From Zygaena filipendulae (taxonomy: Eukaryota; Arthropoda; Insecta; Lepidoptera; Zygaenidae): DNA of 64,000 nucleotides. A model generated the notes under the pieces. That model was not told where the DNA came from. It did no database searches and worked only from the letters and a program-made list of their open reading frames with translations. This document shows, piece by piece, positions 24,487 to 35,900 of the stretch (positions are counted from its first letter, which is position 1; every line of letters begins with the position of its first letter). The position numbers and the translations under genes were made by a program. The stretch spans positions 11,128,001 to 11,192,000 of the forward strand of contig OU015649.1 of the NCBI GenBank assembly GCA_907165275.2. Direction: 5' to 3'.

Positions 24487-24750
24487 CGCTTTTTACACTT
24501 TGCAATTTCAGAGCACCAATTTAGGGCTCTAAATCGGATACAATTTAGGGTCCGTGAGTGAGAGAGAGAGAGCGAGTAATCACACTACACTAAATTGTAC
24601 CCTAAATCGACTAATCTAGGTTACATTTTAATGTAGTGTGATCACTCGCTCTCTCTGTCTCTCTCACTCACCGACCCTAAAATGTATCCGATTTAGAGCA
24701 CTAAATTGGTGTCTTGAAATTGCAAGGTGTAATAAGCGCCTAATTTTACC
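24487..24750. mobile_element. Long palindromic MITE
   Basis: Outer arms of about 100 bp pair GCGCTTTTTACACTTTGCAA with TTGCAAGGTGTAATAAGCGC, and CTCTAAATCGGATACA with TGTATCCGATTTAGAG. The inner arms hold AGAGCGAGTAATCACACTAC and GTAGTGTGATCACTCGCTCT. It lies upstream of CYLD exon 1, in the CYLD/PHKB intergenic region. Confidence 0.8.
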
Positions 24751-25197
24751 TAATTTTTCTTGTCAGTTGTCACTTGTGGCTGTCAGTTTTTTCTTCCTTT
24801 CTTCTTTTTTATGGACTTTCGCATTTAATGCATTTAGCCAGTTTCAAGTAAAATTAATTAGATCAATGTAGGTATTACTTATCTATTAAAATGTTTCGTT
24901 GTACGGTTTGAAATTGCAAGCCGGCCACGGTACTATAGCTTGCAAGAATTTTTCGGAGCTCTTGGAGGAAACCGAAGAAATTAGCTCGAAATATCACATT
25001 TTATCCTCAGACGAAATAAAAACTCAAGACGGAGCGCTGTGAACAAAGAAGTGAAGCCGTAAAACTACGCCTCGGCGTGTACATGCACAGTTACACGCAC
25101 ACACATAATATAACGAAACTACGCCTTACCTTGTCAGTCAAGCTATTCCGACGCGCGGAGTGTCACGCTGTAATAATTTCAATTTTTTTAAGAAAAA

Positions 25198-25293
25198 ATG
25201 CCGAATTTTGTAGTGAGAGGGTGTAAAAACCAATCTTCGAAAATTAAAAAGCAGGATAGAACCACATTTTTAATAAAATATCAATTTTATTAA
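25198..25293 (+). pseudogene. THAP-domain N-terminal fragment of the P-like element
   Basis: The frame reads MPNFVVRGCKNQSSKIKKQD, then RTTFLIKYQFY and stop. The start Met-Pro, the GCKN box and the basic stretch resemble THAP N-termini, though the first zinc-binding Cys is not at its usual place and the histidine block is lost. It is too short to function. Confidence 0.45.
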
Positions 25294-25443
25294 TTTATGA
25301 CAACTTGGAACACAAAACCTCCACAACTTTCATAAGTGTTGCTACTAGTGAGCGTCACAATAGTCCCCGTTTTTTGGGTAAGTTAATGTGACCTGGAACG
25401 TAATGTAACACGTTCATTTACCTATTTCGATTTTAACTTTTTT

Positions 25444-26195
25444 AACCGACTTCCAAAAAGCAGGAGGTTATGCATTCGATTGTATGTATGTTTTTTTTTT
25501 ATGTAAGTTCACCGATTACTCGAAGACGGTTGGACCAATTTCGAAAATTCTTTTTTTTTTGAAAGGGTTTACTCTCAATTAGGTCCCATTGCCACCAAAT
25601 CGGGATCTGATGATGTGATCTTGGAGAAATCGAGGGAACTCTTCAAAAATAATAAGCACACCTATACCGATTTGAGTATTTTTTAAAGTAAATCGTTCAT
25701 TTGCTTTCGGAAAGCAAAATTTGAAGAAGTGGAACTGATGATGAAGACCACAGATGATCATCGGAACTACTCAATAATAGGTATTTCACGAGTTCCGATT
25801 CGTTAACTTTAAATGGTTCCTAAACAATTTATGCTCGTCACAACTCACAACGTATATGGCAAAGTGGAACTGAGTGTGATGTACCAGGAGAACTCTTCAA
25901 AAATTAACATCCCTGCATCGAGAAGAGCAATATTTTGTAAAAGATGATGAGTAGTTAACTTCAGGCTATTGTAACTTAGATATTACATTACAAACCGTCT
26001 CACTTAAAAGCAAGAAATTAACAAATTTTTACCAAAAAAATTGAAACCGACTTCCAAAAAACACAACAACAACGAAAAGTGGTAGCACAAACCAATAATA
26101 GTAGGTATTACGTGTATTATTGTCTGTTGGATTAAATCGTTATTTTGTTATTTTTAGCTTTTTAGTTTTGTTTTTTTTTGGAAGTCAGTTTTGAT
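25444..26195 (+). mobile_element. CCGACTTCC element, deleted copy nested in the P-like element
   Basis: It runs from ACCGACTTCCAAAAAGCAGG to TTTTTTTGGAAGTCAGTTTT. The internal block TCATTTGCTTTCGGAAAGCA is shared with 32.7-33.2 kb and 40.8-41.2 kb. One arm of the internal hairpin is missing. Confidence 0.7.
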
Positions 26196-27079
26196 TATTT
26201 TGTAAAAAAATTTAATATTCATAAAATTAATGTAAGTGTAAATAGGCGTTAATTTTTATTTTCCATGTTTTATCATAACTTCTAAACCTATATTTTTAAG
26301 GTTCTCGAATATACAACCGAGGTATACAACTTAAAAAAAATACTAACTTATCTATGTATTTACTTATCCATTCATCTTTGTAGAACTTAACAATTTTGGG
26401 TAATAAGTTTTCACTGCACGGCAACACTCACTAAATGCCCACATGTTTACGAAACCGGCTTCACTTTGTTGTTGACAGCGCTCCGTCTTGAGTTTTTATT
26501 TCGTCTGAGATTTTATCTTCTTGAGCACATAAAATCCGTAACTGTGAAAATTATTGTCCAATACAACAAAATCCATTTTGAACAATTTTTTATCGACATG
26601 GAATTAAATGACCGCATGACTCTCGCCAAAGAGTACCTAGTACCTAGAGTACCTACTTACCGTAACCGTAGTGGTGATATAGGTACTACCTTTTGTGGGC
26701 TGGGTACCTTTGGGTTTTTTGCCTTTATTAAAAACTTATTAATATTATTTATTCACATTAAATTTAGGTATTATTATTATTATTATTACTAAACTAAACT
26801 TGGTAGGTACCAAAGAGCAAAGATAATAAGTAATCAAAAATGAAGTAACCACTATTTATGCACTTTATAGAAGTGTTTGCAATGGATGCCTGTTAATGTA
26901 TGAAGAGCTGCTTCGATTTCTCCAAGATCCCGTCAAAAGATCCTGCCTTGATGGCAATGGGGTATCCCGTTTAAAAAAAAAGACTTTTCCGAAATGGTCC
27001 AGCCGTCTTCGAGTGATCGTTGAAGTCACAAATTAACTAGACTTATTTGAACATACATAAAAAACATACATGCAGTACA

Positions 27080-27199
27080 CTAGGGATGTAACATAATCAG
27101 AAAAAATCGATTATTTAAAAAACGATTTAATTTATTAGATTTTTAGAAAAAAACATCGATTAAAAAAATAAATAATCGATTATTTTACACATCCCTAGT
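27080..27199. mobile_element. Palindromic hAT-like MITE (TAGGGATG ends)
   Basis: ACTAGGGATGT and ACATCCCTAGT ends enclose an AT-rich palindrome with AATCGATTATT repeats. TAGGGATG-type ends are common in hAT MITEs. No clean 8-bp TSD is seen. Confidence 0.6.
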
Positions 27200-27533
27200 A
27201 ACGCACACCTGGGTAGAGCCATCAGCCGGTAGAGGATACCTACTACTCACACTAGGTAAGTAGGTACCTACTAGATAGGTAGAGTTTGCGCAAGATAAGT
27301 CTGAGATGCGTTGCGTGGATTCACACGAATGCACTCGAGCGCGCTCGAGCGCGCTCTCGACCCGTTCTGTGGCTTGGTTAAATTTTACTCTGACAGCTGT
27401 CAGAGCGTAGTTTCACCCGTTCCGTGGCTCAGAGTGCAGGAACCAAACAACCATCTCCGAAGCAGGTTAATTTTCACTCTGACAGCTATGTATGTATTTT
27501 TTATCCCTAGTATCGATAAAGTTTATCGACCTG

Positions 27534-27667
27534 GGGGCTAAGATGCGCAACACGATAAAATTTTATCGAGCCATTTTATCGATTCTCGTTGACTATTGTA
27601 TGGTTTTGTCGACAAGAATCGATAAAATGGCTCGATATAATTTTATCGTGTTGCGCATCTTAGCCCC
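27534..27667. mobile_element. 134-bp palindromic MITE, copy 1
   Basis: Arms of about 60 bp start GGGGCTAAGATGCGCAACAC and include TTTTATCGAGCCATTTTATC; the centre is ACTATTGTATGGTTTT. A near-identical element is at 47596-47729. Some 27350-27530 sequence carries repeated CGTTCYGTGGCT and TCTGACAGCT motifs. Confidence 0.85.
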
Positions 27668-27984
27668 GATGGACAACACTAATATCTGGTGGCTTTAATC
27701 TGTGGCTGAGCGACCTGATCTGTGATTGGTGGATCTCTAACGACCTCTCAAAATACTGTCAGATTCCTATCTGTCTTTAGACATATGTCTAGTTAATTTG
27801 TGACAGTAACTACATGATTTGTATTTATATATTTTGTTTATATTATTTTATGAACACAAACCTATTAGGCATGGGCTAAACGTGTCCGACCAAGGATTGG
27901 ATATGTCACGTATCCTTCCAGTAAAAGATATGTTTCCCGATAGCATATCCATATCCGCATCTCACCAATGCATTTCGATGTAAA

Positions 27985-28165
27985 TAACTTCAGAAGAAAA
28001 ATACTGACTTGGCTGTATGGACTTAGTTTCCTTTGCCTTCCCATTAGGGTAAATCAAAAAAATGTTCAGGCTGTATGGACCTAGAATCCCTTGCCTTTCC
28101 CGAAAGGGAAGAATTATTGGCTGCATGGACTACGTTTCCTTTGCTTTTCCCGAAAGGGGTAAACT
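27985..28165 (+). repeat. About 58-bp tandem repeat, three units
   Basis: Units share GGCTGYATGGACYTAG, TTTCCTTTGCCTT and CCCGAAAGGG. It lies in the CYLD/PHKB intergenic region; no gene was recognised between 28.2 and 28.8 kb. Confidence 0.65.
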
Positions 28166-28854
28166 TTACCAAAAAAAAGGCGAGAATTATATTAAAAAAA
28201 AAAAGATTCAAAATAAATCTATGTTGTAAGGCGGGATGTCAATCATATTTAAACGTTATTATTGTAATATAATATTTGACTGTTGCCAAACTAATAATAT
28301 TTGTAATATCTGTATATTAGTTTGATGTCATTTATTAGTTTTTAGTCCAATATACCTAAACCTACCTATAATTTACATTAATAAACCATGATACGGTTTT
28401 TGAACACACAGTTATTAATTTTAAAATTTAAATACTATACAGTACACATACTAGCTAAGAAGAAACTCGCTAGTTCGTGTCTAATAATAATAATAATCAG
28501 ATAATAATAATCTAATGTCTAGTCATTGAGTGACATGCAAAATATATTAAATTCAATCAATTCATCACGATAATTAAATGTCAAAACGAATGTAATTTCA
28601 AAATGTTAATATCAATGAAGAAATTAATAAACACAAATTAATAGTCCTTTTCTGTCCAGGAAGTCTTGCACACTATAGTAAACTTGAGATAAACTAAATA
28701 AATAATTAAACGGACTAAATAATTTGTATGGAATTTACTAGCTCCGCCGTCTCACATAATCCGTAGAAACTAGAAAGAAACGAATACCTACCAAGTACCA
28801 ATCTCTCGTAAGTCGTGGGTGGTCGTGGCCACTCGTGGTGACTCGTGAATTGTA

Positions 28855-29160
28855 CCTATTCCAACTCCTTCCGCTAGGAGTCGGTTCGGTTCGCTTCGGT
28901 ACCTACTCGGTTCGGGAGTCGGTCGGCGTCGGACTCGGAGTGGCCGGAGTTGGATGGATATGGGATATGTCGCGTCGTTATCATTCCAACTCCTTCCGCT
29001 CGGCTCCGATCGGCGCTCGGTTCGGTTGGTCTCGGAGTGGTCGGAGTTGGTTGGATATGGGATATGTTTAAAATGTGACAAGTGAAGGAGTTGTAACAAC
29101 TCCGCTTCGGGATACGGATCCAAAGATATATACGGGTCCGGAGTTACCCATGTCTAAAAC
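28855..29160 (+). repeat. CGGAGT-rich tandem duplication
   Basis: Two units share ATTCCAACTCCTTCCGCT, CGGAGTTGGWTGGATATGGG and ATATGT. The tail (GTGAAGGAGTTGTAACAACT onward) recurs in reverse at 59685-59765. It is non-coding. 29.16-29.99 kb shows nothing recognisable. Confidence 0.65.
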
Positions 29161-29996
29161 CTATTAAATTGAAAGTAAGTAATAAATATTGCGTCTGACC
29201 TCGGATCATGAACCAATTAAACTAAATTATTTATTGGTAGATTATTTAAATTATTTATTGGTCCATGCCTCGGACCAATAATCACTATTCATCCGAGCGG
29301 CTGACCTTATTAATTAAGGGCAACTGTAACATGTAAAGCAATTTTTGAGGATTCTGAAGGCCCTACAAAGAACTTCCAAGATTAAGATTACCAGAGAGAG
29401 ACTATGTATCTCCAGTTGGTAGAACCCTTACACATCTTTGCTTGTCTAATCCACATTTATAACACCCAACAATACTTATGTGTGTGCCGTCTTCAATCGT
29501 GAAGAAACTCTGTAAACGTATTGAATCTTTGCTCTGTATAGTAAATTGAAAAAAACTAATGTCCAGTGATTCCTGTTGCTCCTGATCCTTTTCTGTTCGG
29601 AGGACGGAGGATGTTCTCTACCAGATCAGTATACCTTCTCTTGGACAACATCTCATTCAAATTGCTATGAGTACCTTTTATTTAGTTTAAAATCATCCTT
29701 ACTTTCCAATTAAATGATCAAAGTCCGAACCAACAATCAGCAATTTTTTTATAAAGATATCCTAATTTATTTAGATTTAATAGATAACAAAAAAATAGGT
29801 AGGTACTAAAATAGGACATATTTCACACAGAGTACTTTTTAATCAATGATTTTACTGCATGGCAATATACATAAAAATTTATATTATCCAGTAATCATAT
29901 TATTTCATCTATTGAAAGAATTTTTTTGGTAAATATAATACTTCTATGTTGTCTATGTCTTATTTGTTATAAATTTATTGTTTACTTTTGTTGCAG

Positions 29997-32900
29997 GTGT
30001 ATGTGGATACAATGATACGCCAAGGAAGCATTGATGATATCAATGCTCAGCAATTTTTAAAGGCATCTAATTATGAAGAAACTGTTCGACAGTTGGACAT
30101 TTATTATGCCATTGGTAACCAGGTTTTTTTTGTATTTGTTATTGAATCTATGCTCCATGAATATCTATTAATACTGTACTCTAATTAAAGGAAACTAAAA
30201 TGAAATCTCTTATTTTAAGTATAGAAGTTGGACTTTAGATGGGTTCAAATATCTTATAATTTAGAGAATAGTGTATTTTATTTTATTTTTATTTATTGGT
30301 CTAGCAGCAGTTAATACACCAAAACATCTTATATCTATGTATATAAACAGAAAATACTTTAAATCTAAGTGTACAACTTTTATAGGTAAACACTACATGC
30401 AATTTTAAAGAAGGCAATACAGGTTTTTTACATAAAGAAAATAGTAACTTATTAGTAAAAGAACATAGGAAGAGAATAGCTTGGATAATATCACAAAAGT
30501 AACCAACTGCAAAAGGATATTTCACTCAGGTAGCACTCGGACTTGCCTCTTAAATTTAGGTAGTGATGCACCGAATATCACCGAATGTTTAGTTGATTCT
30601 TATGATTATTGCATGAACAGCACAGTCTTGGGATAGGGGAGTTTGAACCTGAGACTGTTTTTCGGAGTGGGATGCTAAGGAGATTTACATGAAATCTGGG
30701 GTGTCAAAGTGGAATTTTAAAGTAAAATTTAGATAATAGCTCAGGGCAATCAATGTTGTTTCTTAGAAGCTTGTAAAGTAGGATCAGATCAGAAGAAATT
30801 CTACGCTTCTGCAATGACTCCAACTTAAAAGTCTGCAACTGATCCTTATAACTTTCAAGCCTCCTGGAATTTCCCGTGATATATGCTAAATGGTTTAAAA
30901 AGTGTTTCTGGATACGTTCCAACCTAAGTGTATGTGTAGCATAGTGAGGGCGCCACACAGACACAGTATTCCAGCAGGCTCCGTACGAGGCAATTATACA
31001 GGCAAATTTTAGTTTTAGGGTTTCGGAATGGCTTTGTGATCCTGATCACAAACCCCAAAGTCTTTGAGGCTTTGTCGTCATTATCTATATCTCTTGATGT
31101 ATTATTTAAAGACAAGCATTTAAACATTGCAGTAAAACGCCAACTGTTACGGTTCCAAAGTCCTATCACTGGCCTATTTCCTGTTTTGTCATCTGATCTT
31201 CACATCGGAAGTGTACGAGACAGCATATACTGCGCCGCTGCTGTTTGGGGATTATATCAGGCATACAGGCAAGTTTTAATAAAGAAGACAGATAAAGACT
31301 GTGCTTTCAGTTGCAGATGTGTTTATAAATACTATTTTAGGCATAATCCCACTCATGTTACTTGTGGTCAAAGTTTCTCTAAAAACTTTTCCAAGTTTCA
31401 CCTCTTCACTTAATTAAGGGATTTGTTTTGTAGACGTATCGACGATGATCGTGGTAAATCCCACGAATTGGGCCAAAGCACTGTGAAATGCATGCGCGGC
31501 ATCCTCGAATGTTGGGTGAAGCAGGCGCCACGCGTCGAAGCGTTCAAGACGCGGCAGAGTGCGGCGCACGCGCTGCACGTCAAGTTCCACATCACCACTG
31601 GGGAACCTGTGCTCACCGACGACCAGTACCATCATCTGCAAATTGATGTTGTGTCTCTGTACCTCATATTTCTCGTGCAGATGATCACATCGGGTCTACA
31701 GATAGTTTACACGCAGGTAAACAAGCTAGCTGTATGCACAACAATGCATCAACCCCTTCGACTTTGCGGTAAATCACCATAAGACTCTTATTATGGAAGC
31801 CAATATGTATAGTACGGTTTACCGCGCGATTGCCCTGTCTAAGTGTCTAGGCAACTTCTTTGGATCTATATACAACCACTGGTAGTGAGGCTCTATACAC
31901 ACAGGTTGAACTAAGTAGGTGTGCGATACCGGATGCGTAGTTGAAAATTGGTAAAGAAATAATTGTAATACTTAAATGCACACATTTGGCAATGTCGCAA
32001 ACGATCTTTAAGCAGAAGTGTTAAGGTTCATGTACTTGGTAGCTAATTTTAAACTGCACATTGCCACGACATTGCACTGTGCATCCTATACGATATAATT
32101 ATTTTTACCCTAAAACATAAGTTTAATTTAAAAAAAACACAAAACTAAAAAACTAAAAATAAAAAGCTAAAAATAACAACACACCGATTTAATCCAAAAG
32201 ACAAAAACACACGTAATATTCTTATTGATTTATGCTACTACTAATCGGTTTGAATTCGGTGACAAGCCCGCTGGTGTCTGGCCACTTGGGTTGTCCTGCT
32301 CACGAAGAGCTGGTGGCGGGAGTCGACTAAGCCCATCTACCCCCTTCATATTTGGCTTGTCACCGACTTCATACCGATTAGTGGTAGCATAAATCAATAA
32401 GAATATTACGTGTGTTTTTGTCTTTTGGATTAAATCGGTGTGTTGTTATTTTTAGCTTTTTATTTTTAGTTTTTTAGTTTTGTGTTTTTGGAAGTCGGTT
32501 TTAATTTTTTTGTTAAAATTTTGTTTATTTCTCGCTTTTAAGTGACTTAGTTCGTAATTTCTCTAAGTTACAATAGCCTAATGTCAACTGCTCATCACCT
32601 TTTACAAAATATTGCTTTTCCCGACGCAGGGACGTTAATTGTTGAGGAGTTCTCCTAGTACATCATCATCAGTTCCAATTCACCATATACATTGTGACGA
32701 GCATAAATTGTTTAGAAATCATATTAAAGTTAACGAATCGGAATCTGTGAAATACCTATTATTTAGTAGTTCCGATGACCATCTGTGGTCTTCATCATCA
32801 GTTCCACTTCTTCAAATTTTACTTTCCGAAAGCAAATAAACGATTTACTATAAAAAATCCAAAAATCGCTATAGGTGTACCTATAATTTTTGAAGAGTTC

Positions 32901-35900
32901 CCTCGATTACTCCAAGATCCCATCATCAGATCTCGACTTGGTGACAATGGAATCAATTTGGGAGTATCCCCTATCAAACAAAAAACCAATTTTCGAAATC
33001 GCTGCAATCGGAACCCGTGAAATACGTATTATTGTTGAGTAGTTCCGATGACCATCTGTGGTCTTCATCATCAGTTCCACTTCTTTAAATTTTGCTTTCC
33101 AGAAGCAAATGAACGATTTACTATAAAAAATACCCAAATCGCTATAGGTGTGCCTATAATTTTTGAAGAGTTCCCTCGATTTCTCCAAGATCCCATCATC
33201 AGATTCCGACTTGGTGGCAATGGGACCTAATTGGGAGTAAACCCTTTCAAACAAAAAAAGAATTTTCGAAATCGGTCCAACCGTCTTCGAGTAATCGGTG
33301 AACATACATAAAAAAAAAAAAAAAAAAAACATACATACAATCGAACATAGAACCTCCTCCTTTTTGGAAGTCGGTTAAAAATTATAAATAAAGAACTCAA
33401 GAACTGATGTAGGTACTGTTAAATTGGATTTAAAGTTCCGATTTTGATAAACAAAAATATATACTTACACAATTTGCGTTTATTTGAACAGGATGAAGTT
33501 GCTTTTGTACAAAACCTGGTGTACTACGTGGAACGCGCGTACCGGACACCCGACTACGGCATGTGGGAGCGAGGCTCCAAGTACAACGATGGCAAGCCAG
33601 AGATACATGCTTCGTCTATTGGTGCGTATTATGTTTTTAAGATCTACTATACTTTTATCTGTCCTACTCATACCAAACCATTGGTTCTTGGTTGTCACGA
33701 CAGGAGCTTCAAGCTCAATGTGAGCCGACTCACTTATTCTCAAAACTCTCAAAATCCATCCGTAATTATTTCCAACTGAATCGACACATTGTGACTTACT
33801 TTTTTCTGTAACCGTGTTTACTAACGGCCGCACTCAGAGTCGACTTTAATGATTACTTTGTTAAGTATAGATTTTTATAACAAAACTGCCGCAATCAGAG
33901 GCGTTCAGTAAATTAATGTTAATTGGCATTTAATGAGATGTAACTTAATTAGTTAAATGACAATTAACATTAATTTATTAAACTTGTCTGATTGCGGCAG
34001 TTTTTTTTTTTAAATCTATACTTAACTAAGTAATCATTAAAGTCGACTCTGAGTGCGGCGGTAAGTTAGTAGTAAGTTACCGTCATTTATTACCGCCGAA
34101 AATCGACTTATCCGACCATAACAAAGGAGGGGTTGTTTTCAGCTGGCAATGTAATTTGATCGTAGGTCCTTATGTTCAGGCATGGCCAAAGCAGCGCTGG
34201 AGGCAATCAACGGTTGCAACCTGTTCGGCGACAAGGGCGCGTCGTGGAGCGTGGTGTACGTGGACATCGACGCCCACAACCGGAACCGAAGCATCTTCGA
34301 AACGATGCTCCCGCGTGAATCTAGCTCTAAGGTATTTAATACATTTATTTTGTTCTGAAAATTGTTAAATGCCGTTTTAATTTAATTTCACTAAGTAAAT
34401 GTTCTCGTGCGTCACGATTAAACTGATTGTGTAAAAATCAACTTGTTTTTATCTGTTTTTAGCTGTATCTATTATGTAAATGTATTTTTATCCCGGAATT
34501 CCCGCGGGAACTCCGAAATTAGCGCGAGTGAAACCGCGGGGAACAGCTAGTATAGAATGTTTTGGATTAAAACACAGGATACTTTTTACCCCGAATATCC
34601 CGAGGAAATCCCGAAATAACGCAGGCAACCCGCGCGAATCAGCAAGTACATTGCTAGAGAGATTTGGGTTTATTTTCTCTGTTTCTCAGGGTGTGGACGC
34701 TGCTCTCCTACCCACTATATCGTTCCCTGCATTCGCCACACACGAAGAGCATCTGGTGCAGCTCACGAAGTCCAACATATTAGTGCGGCTGAAGGGCAGA
34801 TACGGCTTCAAGCGGTTCAGCCGGGACGGCTTCAAGTGTGCGGCCGAGGAGCCCAGCAGGAGGTACTACAACGAGGGGGAGCTGAAGGAGTTCGAGGGCA
34901 TCGAGTGCGAGTGGCCGCTGTTCTACGTGATGATGATCATTGACGGCGTGTTCCGCACCGCGCCCGACCAGGTGGAGGAGTATCAGAAACTACTCAAAGC
35001 ACGGATTTATATGGACGAGTTTGGAGGTGAGACGTAGTCTATACTCTATACTAACCATATACTATAATTTAAACGTCTAAAACTAAAATTTAAACGTCTG
35101 TTTGTAATTCGAAAACTAAATGCTTATGAAAGTATATACCTACGGTACTTACATAAAAGTTTTTTTTTGTCTGTCTCTTTGTTCCAGCTAATCTCTGAAA
35201 CGGCTGGACCGATTTTAACAGGACTTTCACTGGTAGCTGGTGTTATAAGGAGTAACTTAGGCTACTTTAATAATAGAAAAAAATAGTTCCGGCGGGAATT
35301 CCGAAACTCACGCGAGTGAAACTGCGGGGCACAGCTAGTCTATACTTATATTATAAAAAACTAAGATTTTTGAGTTTGTGAGATTGTAGGGCGTAATCTC
35401 AGGATCTACTGAACCGATTTTTGAAAATTCTTTCACTTATACGAAGCTACAGTAATCCTGAATGACATAAGGTACTTTTTACCCCAAATTCCTGCGGGAA
35501 CTCCTTAACTAACGCGGGTGAAACCGCGGGGAAGAAATTAACTAGCTGTTAAATTAACAGCTTAGCTTAGCAGTGCTAATAAATATACGTAGTACGGACA
35601 TGTGTCCCGAGTGACCGATTCGTCAACGCGCAGGCCCAACCGCGCGAAATCTGAAAAACTGTCAATTACTTGAGAAAAACAAAAGAATCATAAGAGTTAG
35701 AACGTATAATCTTTTTCTTCCAGATCCAGTGATACCCTGGTATTATTACGTGCCACGTGAGGGGTTGGAGAATGAACGCGCCAACCCTTACTCAGTTAGA
35801 AGAACACCAGCCAGTAAGTTTTAGTGGTTCAAATTAATCATTGCTCAAAAACCTGGCTACCTATAAGATATTTTTTGTATTGCAAGAATCCTAAATTGTA

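Larger units (their letters stand above)
25006..26509 (+). mobile_element. P-element-like transposon, defective
   Basis: A 35-bp perfect TIR starts CTCAGACGAAATAAAAACTC and is mirrored at the right end. The 8-bp TSD ATTTTATC is at 24998-25005 and 26510-26517. Near the left end, ATG 25198 opens a THAP-like peptide. An 8-bp TSD plus an N-terminal THAP domain is the combination of the P superfamily. A CCGACTTCC-type element is nested inside, and most of the transposase is gone. The host sequence is a copy of the repeat at about 5330-5470, which shows an empty site. Confidence 0.7.

Noticed and set aside
26466..26792. 108-aa frame covering the right end of the P-like element
   Set aside because: It crosses the TIR and TSD border into host repeat, so it cannot be one gene.
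32740..33290. Several similar 60-80-aa frames ([11 protein letters not shown] type), also at 40.7-41.2 kb
   Set aside because: They are tandem units inside a non-autonomous repeat, on both strands and in several copies, with no start context or domain.
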